The notes under the pieces are model-generated. The model had not been told where the DNA came from and did not search any database. It saw only the letters and a list, made by a program, of their open reading frames with translations. Shown one piece after another: positions 12,498 through 23,297 of a stretch of DNA of 64,000 nucleotides. Position 1 is the stretch's first letter. The number at the start of each line of letters is the position of its first letter. The position numbers and the translations under genes were made by a program. The DNA comes from Datura wrightii (lineage: Eukaryota; Streptophyta; Magnoliopsida; Solanales; Solanaceae): the NCBI GenBank assembly GCA_035772735.1, contig JASDFA010000006.1, positions 25,833,501 to 25,897,500 of the forward strand. Reading direction: 5' to 3'.

Positions 12498-12695
12498 TTT
12501 ATCTGTAAACAAAGAGTATAATAATCTTTAGGGACTCAACCCGATACTGTACTACTCTATGGCACGACTGAATACGAAGAAAGAGTAACCACCCTATCAT
12601 GCCTTGCAGCTTCCTGCCTATGGTATGTGGTGCACAACATATCCATAGACAAGACTCTACTTAGCACGACTTGCAGACTCCCTGGGATATGACCT

Positions 12696-12707
12696 CTTTG
12701 ATACCAA
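12696..12707 (-). other. Ty3-2 primer-binding site (tRNA-iMet type)
   Basis: On the - strand, TTGGTATCAAAG lies 3 bases inside the right LTR. It matches the plant initiator-Met primer site TTGGTATCAGAG with one G-to-A change, and it identifies the right LTR as the 5' LTR. Confidence 0.88.
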
Positions 12708-12710
12708 GCT

Positions 12711-14249
12711 CGTCACGCCCTGCCTTGGGAGGCATGACTGGCACCTGGTGCCCTACTAGGACCTGGACTACTGGACTACTGAGCCTAAGCACTTCTGGTG
12801 CCAGGCTGGATCTAATTCTAGATTTATGAAAACAACGGGCTATATAACGGTTGTAAATACAGCCTCTGGCCGACAAGGCCTATAGCCACCTATAGGAATA
12901 TAACAGCTACCCAGAACAATTGAACATAAGGGAACCTATGCGGGCCGACAAGGCCACCATGCTGACTAGTTATCACTGAAAAGTAGAACCAAGTGCTAAA
13001 CTGATCTGTGACCGACAAGGTCACCAATTAACAACTGAACAAGGCCCCACACGGCCATCACATGCAAACTAAAAGCATACACATGGCCCCACACGACCGG
13101 TACAACTAACCACAGGGAATATACAATCCGTAAGCCTCTAAAAATAATAAAATGGTTGGGACAGGGCCCCGGCCTTCCCATGCTATACAAACAAAATGAG
13201 AAGTAAACCTTTAGCTGTCAAGCTCCGGATGATAGGAGCTGAAGACTCTGTACGCTAGCTGGAACTATGAGGGATCTGCTCCTCGTCTATGAGTACCTGC
13301 AGGCAAGTAATGCAGTGCCCCAAAACGAGCATCAGTACCACTGGTACTGAGTATGCAAAGCAATAACTGAAAATAACTGAAAGCAAACAATAATACTGAT
13401 AGATACTGAAGTAATAGGAGACGGGCTGAGACTGACTGAAAAGAGCATAACTTTACTAAAGAGAGTAAGAGTCATACCTGATAACATTGCGGTCTACTTT
13501 CTATCTATTAATAATTAACACAACATAGCATACAAGAACCTTACCAACCCCCATAAGCCGTAAGGTACCAACCAACACACAATCTATATACCCCTACTCA
13601 GGTCATACCATCCACCTAGTAATTATGAGAATCCTGTTGGCCTCCTAGGTATGCAACTTGAGCTCGTTGGGCCCCTGACTATAGCTGTATTTGAGTTCGA
13701 AGGACTCTTGAAATCTAAAATCTGAAATCTGAAATCTGCACCCCGGGCGAAAGCGCTCGACAGGGGGTATGGTATAGTACTGATCAACCTACTATGGGGA
13801 ATCTGCATCCCATCTTCATCTGCTGGCAGACAGCATGCCACTTCATAGAGAAACGTATCCTCACCCTCTGGCGGGCGAGTCGACACAACTATTAACCCTG
13901 GGTCGGTCAATAAAGCTCTAAAGGTGCTCAACACAGAACAATCATGTCTCCACAGATAGCAATAAGCACATGTAATATATATATATATACTGAATCTGAT
14001 AATAATATTTATATTCTGGCATTCTGTTCTGAATTTCATACTGAAATATAATGAATCTGATACTGAAATATGCTGAATCTGATACTGAAATATACTGAGT
14101 CTGAAATAATATTTCTGGAATATTCTGCTGGGAATTATACTATTTTACTGAGTTTCATGTTGAACACTATATAATAATTCTAACATGCTTACTGATCTCA
14201 TACTGAATATTACGACTTCTGAAACATTCTACTGGAATTTGTACTATTT
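12711..14249 (-). repeat. Ty3-2 5' LTR, truncated
   Basis: It aligns closely with 5,073-6,647 and starts CGTCACGCCC, a T-to-C change at the terminal base. The match stops near 14,249, inside ACTATTT. In element orientation the missing ~760 bp is the start of the LTR, so the element has lost its promoter region and could not be transcribed from its own LTR. Confidence 0.9.
14041..14106. repeat. 22-bp tandem repeat, three copies
   Basis: This is the counterpart of the four-copy array at 6,411-6,498 in the other Ty3-2 LTR. Units start at 14,041, 14,063 and 14,085. Confidence 0.85.
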
Positions 14250-14256
14250 ATTTAGT

Positions 14257-14690
14257 ACTGTCTACTTATTTTGCATTGGGATTGGATCTTGTTTATGATT
14301 TTCTTGATACTCCTATCCATGTGTCTACTCCTTTTGGTGTTTTCGTGGTGGTGGATAGGGTTGTTCAGGATTGTATTTTGATTTCATGGGGTTTGGAACT
14401 TTGGTAGACTTAGTGATCTTGGAGATAGTTGATTTTAATGTGATTTTGGGAATGAGCTGATTATCTCCTTACCATGCCATTCTAGATTGCCATGCTAAGA
14501 CCGTCATTATATCGGGCCTAGGGTCGTCCAAGTTGGAGTGGAAAGGGAGCTGTAGCCCTCCTACTAAAAAAATCATTTCTTATACTCATGTCCACAAGAT
14601 GATAGAGCAGGGTTGTTCAGCATAGCTAGCACATATTCAGGATACTAGTTCCGAAGGTCCTTCTGTAGAGTCGGTCTCAGTAGTTTATGA
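14257..14690 (+). pseudogene. pol: Ty3-1 protease remnant, active site deleted
   Basis: The reading resumes in the middle of the protease (STYFALGLDLVYDFLDTPIH). It continues through the conserved ILGM and LSPYHAILDCHAKTV segments, with a stop replacing the usual Asp-Trp after ILGM. The upstream catalytic Asp-x-Gly loop, expected just before this point, is absent. It was lost with the outer end of the neighbouring Ty3-2 LTR. The polyprotein could not be processed. Confidence 0.82.
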
Positions 14691-15400
14691 GTTTTTAGAG
14701 GTGTTCCCTGCAGATCTATCCAGCATGTCACCGGACTGTGATATTGAATTTTGCATAGATTTAGACCAGGGACCCGACCCGTTTCTATTTTTCCATACCA
14801 AATGGCACCAACTGAGTTGAAAGAATTGAAGGAACAGTTACAAGAGCTTCTTAGTAAGGGATTTATTAAGCCAAGAGTCTCTATGTGCGGTGCCCTGGTC
14901 TTGTTTGTGAAGAAGAAAGATGGTAGCATGCGGATGTGCATCGATTACCATCAGTTGAACAAGGTAACTATTTGAAATAAGTACCCTCTTCGTTGAATAG
15001 ATGATTTATTTGATCAGTTACAGGGAGCAACTGTGTTTTCAAAGATTGACTTGAGGTCGGGTTATCACCGACTGAAGATTCGGCCTGAGGATATTCCCAA
15101 AATAGTCTTTCGAACAAGGTACGAGCATTATAAGTTTCTGATCACATCGTTTGATCTCACTAATGCCCCAGCTACGTTCATGTGCTTGATGAATGGTATC
15201 TTCAAACCCAACTTAGATTCCTTCGTGATTATTTTTATTGATGATATTTTGGTGTACTCTAAGACCAAGCAGGAGCATGAGAATCATTTGAGAATCGTGT
15301 TGGGGTTGCTGAAGGAGAAGCAGTTGTATGCCAAATTCACTAAGTGTGAGTTTTGGTTGGACTCGGTGTCTTTTCTAGGTATGTGATCTCCAAGGAGGGA
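14691..15400 (+). pseudogene. pol: Ty3-1 reverse transcriptase (broken)
   Basis: The domain begins with a VFPADL linker. It runs through CIDYHQLNKVTI, FSKIDLRSGYHRLKI and SFDLTNAPATFM to the intact active site FIDDILVYSK (Asp codons 15,240-15,245), and ends around CEFWLDSVSFLG. Two TGA codons interrupt NKYPLR-IDDLF near 14,975-15,000; the second stands where relatives have Arg. A frameshift follows at about 15,380. Confidence 0.9.
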
Positions 15401-16080
15401 ATCAAAGTTGACGACAGAAGGTGGAGGTGGTCAGAAACTTGGCTAGGCCAACTAACGTGACAGAGATTTGAAGTTTTGTGGGGCTGGCTAGCTACTACCA
15501 TTGGTTTGTGAAGGGGTTTGCATCCATTGCCTCAGTACTGACTAGATTGACTCAAAATAATGTGCCTTTTCATTGGTCAGAGGAATATGAAGCGATTTTC
15601 CAGAAGCTCAAGACCCTGCTAACCACGGTACCTATCCTGACATTATCGGTAGAAAGTAAATATTTTGTTGTTTATTGTGATGCCTCATGGTCTAGGTTAG
15701 ATGTTGTGTTAATGCAGGAAGGGCAGGTAATTTCTTATGCCTCAAGAAAGCTAAAGGTGCACGAGAATAATTATTCCATGCATGACTTGTAGTTAGCAGT
15801 AGTGGTGTTCGCCCTAAAAATTTGGAGGCACTACCTATACGGGGCTCGTTGTGAGGTATTCATAGATCACCGCAGCCTGCAATATATGTTTTCCCAGAAG
15901 GATCTCAATTTGAGGCAGAGGAGGTGGATGGAACTTCTCAAGGACTACGAATTCACATTCTTGTATCACTCAAGGAAGGCTAATGTGGTGGCAAATGCAT
16001 TGAGTCTGAAGGTAGTAAGTATGGGCAGTCTAGCTTGCTTGAAAGCTACTCGACGATTGATGGCTAGAGAAGTTTAGACA
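15401..16080 (+). pseudogene. pol: Ty3-1 RNase H and linker (broken)
   Basis: Conserved pieces are GLASYYHWFVKGFASIA (connection), VYCDAS with the first catalytic Asp kept (about 15,679), ISYASRKLKVHENNY, IDHRSLQYMFSQKDLNLRQR and the LYHSRKANVVANALS end of the domain. TAG codons occur at 15,790 (Glu in relatives) and 16,075 (Gln). The enzyme would degrade the RNA strand during reverse transcription. Confidence 0.88.
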
Positions 16081-17568
16081 TTGGAAAATAGCTTGATGAG
16101 GCTCTCTTTGAGAAAAACAGGTGGGATACTAGCTAGCATGGAAGCTAAGTCATCGCTATTAGAGGAAATAAAGGCCGGACAATTTGAGGATGAGAAGTTG
16201 GGTAAGATCCGAGATAAGGTTCTGCGGGGAGAAGCAAAGGAAGCAATGCTAGATGGTGGAGGAATCCTGAAGATAAAGGTTGCGTGTGTGTTCCCTGAGT
16301 TGGTGAGCCAATTAAGACTCTTCTGGTAAAAGCTCACAACTCAAGTAACTCCATTCACCTTGGAGTCACCAAAATGTACCATGACTTGAAGCAGCACTAT
16401 TGGTGGGGCAGAATGAAGAGATATTGTTGACTATGTCGCCAATGTTTGAATTATCAGTAGGCGAAATACGAGCACTAGAAGACTGGGGGAGTACTTCAGG
16501 TGATGCCTATCCCTGAGTTGAAATGGGAAAGAATAACTATGGATTTCGTAGTTGGGGCTTCAAAAGACTTTGGGAAAGTTTGACTCCAGTTGGGTCATTG
16601 TGGATCGATTGACCAAGTCTTCTCACTTTTTGCCTATCCAAGTGACTTATAATGCTGAGAGATTGGCCAAGATATATGTAAAAGAAGTGATTCGGTTGTA
16701 CGGGGTTCCGGTGTCGATTGTGTCTGACAGGAGTACTCAGTTCACCTCTCCTTTCTAGAGGACCTTGCTGGCAGAGTTAGGCACCAGGTTGGACTTGAGC
16801 ACAACCTTCCATCCTCAGACAGATGGATAGTTAGAAAGGATCATCCAGATATTAGAGGATATACTCCGGGCCCGTGTTATAGACTTTTTGGTCCATTGGG
16901 ATAAATTTCTATCCTTGGAAGAGTTCACCTACAATAACATCTATCACTCAAGCATTGGCATGGAGCCATTTAGAGCTCTATACGGGAGGAAATGTAGGTC
17001 TCTAATCGGGTGATTTGATACATTTGAGGTGAGACCTTGAGGAACCGATTTGCTGAAGGAATTCTTAGAAAATGTGCGATTAATCCAAGAATGTTTGGTG
17101 GCAGCTCAAACTAGACAAAAATAATATTTTGACAAAAATGTAAGAGATATGGAGTTTATGGAGGGAGAACAAGTTCTGCTCAAGGTATCCCTCATGAAGG
17201 GGGTGATGAGGTTCGGTAAGTGGGGCAAGATTAGCCCGAGCTACATTAGACTATTTGAAATCCCCCGGTGTGTGGGAGAAGTAGCTTATGAGCTGGCTTT
17301 GCCGCCAAGGTTGTCTGGGATACATCTGACATTTCATGTTGCAATGTTGAAGAAATATCATGGGGATGGATCATATATTATTAAATGGGACTCTGTGAAG
17401 CTAGATGAGAACTTGTCCTATGAGGAAGAGCCTGTGGAGATATTGGCTAGGGAGGTCCGTAAGCTGGGATCAAAAGAAATTGCGACCGTAAAGGTTCAGT
17501 GGAAGAATCGTCCTATAGAAGAAGCCACTTGGGAGACCGAGGCTAATATGCGGATCAAATATCCTTAA
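16081..17568 (+). pseudogene. pol: Ty3-1 integrase with chromodomain-like tail (broken)
   Basis: A linker and the HHCC finger (16,330-16,460) are followed by the catalytic core. Its MDFV motif keeps the first Asp, and VSDRSTQF and FHPQTDG are readable. The C-terminal domain begins near 17,150 (GEQVLLKVSPMKG-like). The chromodomain-like tail reads EEPVEILAREVRKL and WKNRPIEEATWETEANM and ends at 17,568. TAG codons at 16,458, 16,476 and 16,828 stand for Gln. TAG at 16,756 and TGA at 17,011 and 17,038 probably stand for Trp. At least one frameshift occurs near 16,560. Confidence 0.9.
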
Positions 17569-17616
17569 CAGTTCATGAAATATGGTATGTTCTCTTTCTT
17601 GCTTTGTAGATTAATC

Positions 17617-17628
17617 GGGGAAGAAGGG
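17617..17628 (+). other. Ty3-1 possible polypurine tract
   Basis: GGGGAAGAAGGG is the only purine run before the 3' LTR, but it lies about 20 bases short of the LTR instead of touching it. Either the tract has decayed or an AT-rich stretch was inserted. Confidence 0.5.
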
Positions 17629-17647
17629 TATTTTAATTTGTATTTGA

Positions 17648-20014
17648 TGTAGTGACCCTTATGTCATTTTGAGGAAAAAAATGAACCCAGAATACTCTAA
17701 ACGAGGCTAGAGAATAGTTAGAGAAGTGTTGTGGAGGGAGCTAGTGTAGATTGATGGTTCTGGGGGATCTACTGCTTCAGGGGACTGCTGCAGTGGTAGA
17801 ATTTCTACTGCATAGAGACCGTAGTGACGGTTGGAGTCCCACCGGTAATGGACTGAAAATTAACCCCGGATCCATTGTAACGATTTCATGACCGCCATAG
17901 CGAATCTGCTACAACGAAAATGTGACCGCTGTAGTGGATGATGGGAATCCGAAAGTGGATTTAAGTGGGATTTATAGGGTTATACCCCATTATCTTTATA
18001 ACACCAAGGTTTAAGGTATGAAGGCGATTTTGTCCCCCAAAAAAGTTAAATTTCTCTCCCAAGGTAAGTCTCTTGAATCCCTACCTCTATGATGGATTAT
18101 ATTGACTCTAGAATTCATAAAGAACCTTTAATGGTGATATTATATGCTAAGAAATCCTAGGTTGATAGACTAGGGCTAAATTTGGGGAGTTAATGGGGTG
18201 GTTTGTTTAGAAGTTTATAGGGGTAATGATCATTCCCCAAGATTTAATTGCTAGAGAACGTGGCTTATGCGGGAATTGAGGCATAGAACTAGGTGGAATT
18301 GGAGTTTTACTTTTAAAGTGCACTTAAGGAAAGAGTTTGAACTTCTAAAACCCTTATTCAAAGAGTAATAACGAAATTACTCTATAAATGTTGTTGTAGA
18401 TTTCAAGCATTCCAAGACTTTAAGAAAGGGCAAGATTTTTGCGGAGTAACTGACTCTTACTACCCTAAAATCAAGGTAGGTTATGATTTAGAGGAGCTAT
18501 ACTTTATATAATGGCTTGTATGTTTGTGCAATGATGATATATTGAGTGGTCTGTGGACATTGCTTGTTATGGTGATTTTCCTGTTGAATTATACTGTTGA
18601 AGTAATTTGCGTATAATGTGTATTGAACCAATATGAAACTGTGTTGAGTTATTAAATGTAGTTCTTTTACATTGTTATTAAGATGATTGATGATCTATTA
18701 ATAATTCAAGTGAGGGAGTAGAATGTAAACTCCTATGTGTATTAATAATGAACTCTGGTATATTCAATTGCTTGAGAAATGGTTAGGATAGTAATAGTAT
18801 CCTGAGACGAGAGGCTCGTGCCCGAAGGGAGCATCCAAGAGAGAGATATTGATTGAGTGACCCGTGTCTGAGGAGAGTATACGAATGAGCATATGAGTGG
18901 GAGGGGGTATCACGCCGGTACAATACATGGATTTCTAGAGTCCTCTACAGGTCATGAATGGAAGGGCAGAAATGAGACCCTCTAGCATGTGTATATATTG
19001 ATATCGATGATGGAGTATTTATGGTAATATGGCGGAGGCGTGTGTCCGACATGTCACCATTTATTCTATTTTTTGATTTATTTATAATCATGTTAAAGAC
19101 TTGGAATGAGTAAGTGCTAAGTGGTTGAGTTGAGTTTGTGATCTTGTAATTATAACCTGAATGAGGAAAGTGAAAAGGATTTGAAGTGTGATATGGTTAA
19201 ATGATTATTGATGTTGAGTTGTTCTTTCTTGTGATGAATTGCTTTAAATTGCATATGATGATGAGTAGTTGTTATTTGATGTCAAAGCTTGTGCTATATA
19301 TGAATGAGTACTAGAATGTACGAATTGCTAGAAATTGGTGAAATGATGAAGGTGCAGCTAAGTCGAACTACTGCCCAGGGCAATACCGCTGCAGCGTAAC
19401 TTATTCCACTACGGCTAGACTGATGCAGCGAAAGGCCTAACCCAGTAAGCAGGTCGTTGTCACCTGTGCAAAGCTATTGTTCTTAAAATATTTATTGTAC
19501 TTATGTATGATGTATTGGAATGGTTTCATATTGTGGTTGCAATGCTTATATGTTATTATGTAAGGTCAGTTGATAATATCTACTAGTATTGTGGTTCATG
19601 CGGATGCTACTCCTACACTTCTTTTTTGAGTGCAGAATTTGAACCAGGAAGCTCCTCTTGTTCTCACCTATAAAGCAACAACAGTTACACTTGAAAGGTG
19701 AGCAGTCGCTAGACGGGCAGTCCCACTCCTCCGTTGAAGATGTCTCTCCTCCTGACATTTCAGTTCTTTTATTTTTCTACACTTATCATTCCTAGTGTTG
19801 TACGTAGACGTCTAGTGCAATGACAATAGGATCTTGGGATTATCATTTTTTTTGTTTTTAAGAGGATTGCTATCGCTACTAATGATTCATTTCATTTTAT
19901 TATAAAGTCTTATTTCTTTTTGAATGTTTCCTGTCGGGGTATTTGTTGGGAATCATTGGTTTGCCTACTGAGGGGTTAATATGGGTACTAATCATGGCCA
20001 TTTTAGTTGTAGTA
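17648..20014 (+). repeat. Ty3-1 3' LTR
   Basis: It begins TGTAGTGACCC and aligns end to end with 1,087-3,416. It ends TTGTAGTA where the 5' copy ends TCATGACA. The following ATATC confirms the boundary. Confidence 0.93.
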
Positions 20015-20019
20015 ATATC
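20015..20019. repeat. Target-site duplication of Ty3-1, right copy
   Basis: ATATC, identical to 1,082-1,086. Confidence 0.93.
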
Positions 20020-20058
20020 GAAGCCCGTCTTTCGAGAGAAAAATTGGACACGATATTA

Positions 20059-20076
20059 TGGCGACCCTATTAGGGA
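20059..20076 (+). other. Tat/Ogre primer-binding site
   Basis: TGGCGACCCTATTAGGGA resembles the Tat/Ogre primer site TGGCGACTCYRCTGGGGA, reported as complementary to a tRNA other than initiator Met (tRNA-Arg, from memory). The preceding GAGAGAAAAATTGGACACGA is the style of sequence that ends Ogre 5' LTRs. Confidence 0.65.
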
Positions 20077-21107
20077 TTTGAAATTTTAATTTTTCTTGCA
20101 TATTTATTTGTGTTTTCATTTATAGGATTTATTTATTTTTAATTTATTTATTTGGTTGTTAAGTTTAAATTCATTCCTTTCATGAATATCCTTATTTATC
20201 ATTCTATATATTTTGTTTCCTTATATAATTTATTTTTATTTATTTATTTTTCCAAAATATTAATTTCTTTGCATGTGCAATTTCTTCTTTTTTTCTTTAC
20301 TTGTTCTCATGCTTAATTTATGTTTATTCCATGTGCATCCTTTTCCTTCGCTCCTTTACTTTATTTTATTTGATGCTATTCTTATCTTTCACTAAGTATT
20401 ATTTTTTATGACGAATAATTTTTTTTGGATCTTATTTTATTTTTGCTGCTCTATTTAGGTGTTTGTATTTTGTTATCGCTTTCATATAAACTATGTATTT
20501 TGTTATCGCTTTCCTTTACTTGTTATGTGTTGTTGTTTTATTTTGAACTGGCTTTCCTCTTATACCTTCCTCCACTTGAAATCTCTTTTTTTTCTTTTTC
20601 TTTTGGAACAGTTGAATGGTTGCACAGACATTCATTCCTAAATAACACTCTTTCGAAAAATATCTCATGGATCGGTTAATCAGTGATGCATCGACAGTTA
20701 TGATCTTTTCAACTCTTAATTTGTCCGTTTGAGGGAACCATGTCATAATACCACTCTTTCTCGTAAGACCTTGACCGTGTACCCTTTACTAAGAAATGAA
20801 TATTTTGCTAAACCTAGGATGTGTTGACGTCTATCACATGGTGCATCAAGATTAGTAGTAAATCTTTTCCTAAGTACTAAGGGATTTTTCAATTCTGAAA
20901 AAGACACCTACATAATCTATGTGCATGTGAAAGAACGCATACCTAGGTATTGTCATTTTTCTCCTAGGAAGGGTAAGTCTGACATCTTTTATTTTGTAGG
21001 TTTAATGGCTCCACCTACATCTCCAAGATTCAATATGATATGGTGCATGCCGGTGTAAATAAATTCTTGGTGGATCAACTTAGGTTAACATGGTCAAGAG
21101 AAGGTAA
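20077..21107 (+). other. Ogre leader, AT-rich, no gene
   Basis: This is an AT-rich stretch with T-rich runs at 20,080-20,600. Nothing in it translates into a recognisable protein. It continues after the solo LTR at 23,293. Confidence 0.45.
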
Positions 21108-21112
21108 GAAAG
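21108..21112. repeat. Target-site duplication of solo LTR, left copy
   Basis: GAAAG here against GAATG at 23,293-23,297, a match at 4 of 5 positions. Confidence 0.6.
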
Positions 21113-23292
21113 TGTAATCACCTGAATTAAATTAGAATTTATTTAATAATTGATAATTTTTTTTAATAATAATAATAATTTAGAAAGTAAAAAGAAATAA
21201 AAATGGAAAAGGAAAAAAATATAATATGTATGATGGCTTGCCATCGTAGGGAACAACAACACATCAACAAGAGAAAAAAAAGAATAGCGGAAGCTAAAAG
21301 TAGAAATAAAAACGAGTAAAATTAGTAACATAAAAAAAAGAGAGAAAAAGAGAGGAAAAGAGGAGAAAAATGGAAATTTTTATCCCAAGGTATCAAGGTA
21401 TTTCTTTAATAATTTTTATGAGTTTATTTCGTGATTATGGGTAAACATTTTGACAGAAATATGGAGAAATTAAGAAAGTTTTAGAATTTTTGGAGTAAAA
21501 TTCTTGATTTAAGGGTCGAATAATAATCCGTTTTAGCTGTAATTTGATGTGTGAATTAGTTTTATTTTGTGTTAACAAAATCTGAAAAAATTCAAGAATC
21601 AGCTCCGAAGTTTGGGGTTAATTTTTTTACCTTATTTTTGAGTCAAAAATAAATATAGAACTATGAGTGTCATGGATTCGTATTCTTAGTATTTGAACAG
21701 ATTTTGACTGTTCGAAAATATTATGATAAGGCAAATTCGTAATTTAACGCATGAGCTTTGTTTGAGGCAAGTAGAGATTTTTCGATTCCTTGAGGTATTA
21801 GTTTTGGATATATTAAATGATTGAATGGTAATGTTAATATGAGGGGTCTGATATAAATGAGATGACAAGCATTTATACTGATACCGGTGTCATAATATGG
21901 GTAAATTTATACAAAATTGATATATTGATGGTATTCCTCAACTTGTGGTGTGATTGATTTACTGAGACTTATACACTATATGATACTTGACTGTAACTTG
22001 ATGATCCTTGGTTATAGGATTGATTGATGATCTTGTATTATTTATTTATTTACCCAAACATATTCATATCACTTTTATTATTGCACGATAGTTATTGGAT
22101 ATTAGTGCCCATAGAGTTATTTTGTAAAAATTCATACTCTTATAATACCAATGAAAAATAATTCCGGCGTGTGTTATTATTGATGGAAAATTATTTCAAT
22201 GTGTGTTATTGTCGTTGAGAAATAGTTTCGGCATGTGTTATTATCCAAGAGAAATAATTTCGACTTGTGTTATTACCAATTGAGAATAGTTTTGGCATGT
22301 GTTATTATCGATGAAAAATAGTTCCTGCAGGCATATGGGCCTCGCAAGTCTCCAACGGGTTCTGACTATCCAACAGAGGAAATGAGTATATATAGGTTCT
22401 TAGCTAGTGCATTGTATTGAATTACATTCATCTTCATTGCATATTGATTTGAGTGATTGTGATATTGATTTGACTCGATACATTTGAAGCATATCATGAT
22501 ATCATCAGTGGTGTACCTAATTTCGAATAGTATGTGTCGTTTTCTTATTGTGTTGATATTAGATCCGTAAACATTTTGCGGTAAATTATTATTATTGTAT
22601 ATGTATAATTGTTGAAAAAAGAATTGTTAGGATTTATATCTTGTTATCACTTCTAGAAAGAGTCAGTTACTAAAGCTTGCTGAGTATATGTATTTTTTGT
22701 ACTCACTCTATACTTGCTGCATCTTTTTACATGCAGGGACTGTACCAGGTACTAGCAATACTTGACTTGGTTCGAGACTTTTGTGGCTAGAGTTTATTCT
22801 TATATATTTCCTGTCAAATGAAAAGATGCAAAAGGTGTTGATATGTCCTTCCATATAGAAATCTTACCCTCTTCCACACATTACCGGTGGATGCTACAGC
22901 TGCTATTACTTTGGCTGCAGGATAGGAATGAAGGTCGAGGAGGCAGAGAAGAAAAGGTTATTCGCTAAGGGTGAGTTGTTTTCTCTTAGGCAATCACTGA
23001 ATTCTAAAACCTTCATATTTCCTATTTTATTTTCTTCCAGACAGTTGTTTTAGTTTTCAGACTTATTTGGTACTCGTAGATGCTCTTGTACTAGTATCAC
23101 CAGGTTTTGGGGTTGTTTTAGTTTTAGGCTCTTTTTATTCTGCCTCTTTTTATTTTGCATTTATAAGAGTTAGTTACCTATTTTATATTATTTTTGTGTT
23201 ATTTAAATTATTAATTGATAAATAAAGGAATGGAGTTCGCATATGGGGATGGTGGGTGCCTCACGATTCAATAAAATTTTTAGGTCGTGGCA
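21113..23292 (+). repeat. Solo LTR of a Ty3/gypsy element (2,180 bp)
   Basis: It starts TGTAATCACC and ends TAGGTCGTGGCA, typical TG...CA LTR ends, and is flanked by near-identical 5-bp repeats. It contains no gag or pol. Near 22,680-22,745 it has a GCTGAGTATATG...TGCAGGGACTG segment of the type seen close to the 3' end of long plant LTRs. Solo LTRs arise by recombination between the two LTRs of one element, which deletes the interior. The family is not otherwise present in the window. Confidence 0.72.
22162..22328. repeat. ~32-bp tandem repeat, five copies
   Basis: The units read close to TTTCGGCATGTGTTATTATC followed by GATGAAAAATAG. They recur at about 32-33-base spacing with drift between copies. 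The array lies within the solo LTR. Confidence 0.8.
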
Positions 23293-23297
23293 GAATG
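23293..23297. repeat. Target-site duplication of solo LTR, right copy
   Basis: GAATG, one mismatch to 21,108-21,112. Confidence 0.6.

Larger units (their letters stand above)
5073..14249 (-). mobile_element. Ty3-2: reversed Ty3/gypsy element nested in Ty3-1
   Basis: Two direct LTR copies (5,073-7,409 and 12,711-14,249) flank a 5.3-kb interior coding gag and pol on the - strand. The primer site touches the right LTR, which is therefore the element's 5' LTR, and the polypurine tract touches the left LTR. It lies between the gag and protease of Ty3-1. Its right LTR lacks the outer ~760 bp that the left one has, and the Ty3-1 sequence beyond lacks the protease catalytic region. One deletion therefore removed both, which explains why no target duplication remains. 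Confidence 0.92.
1087..20014 (+). mobile_element. Ty3-1: Ty3/gypsy (Tekay/Del-like) LTR retrotransposon, interrupted
   Basis: This is a complete but inactive element bounded by a perfect ATATC duplication. Its order is 5' LTR (1,087-3,416), primer site, gag (3,636-5,071), then a foreign reversed element (5,073-14,249), then protease remnant, reverse transcriptase, RNase H, integrase with a chromodomain-like tail (14,257-17,568), and 3' LTR (17,648-20,014). The pol order (integrase last), LTRs over 2 kb and the tail resemble Tekay/Del chromoviruses; the clade name is from memory. LTRs that differ at many sites, plus numerous stops and frameshifts, make it old. The first base of the right terminal CA has changed to T. 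Confidence 0.92.
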
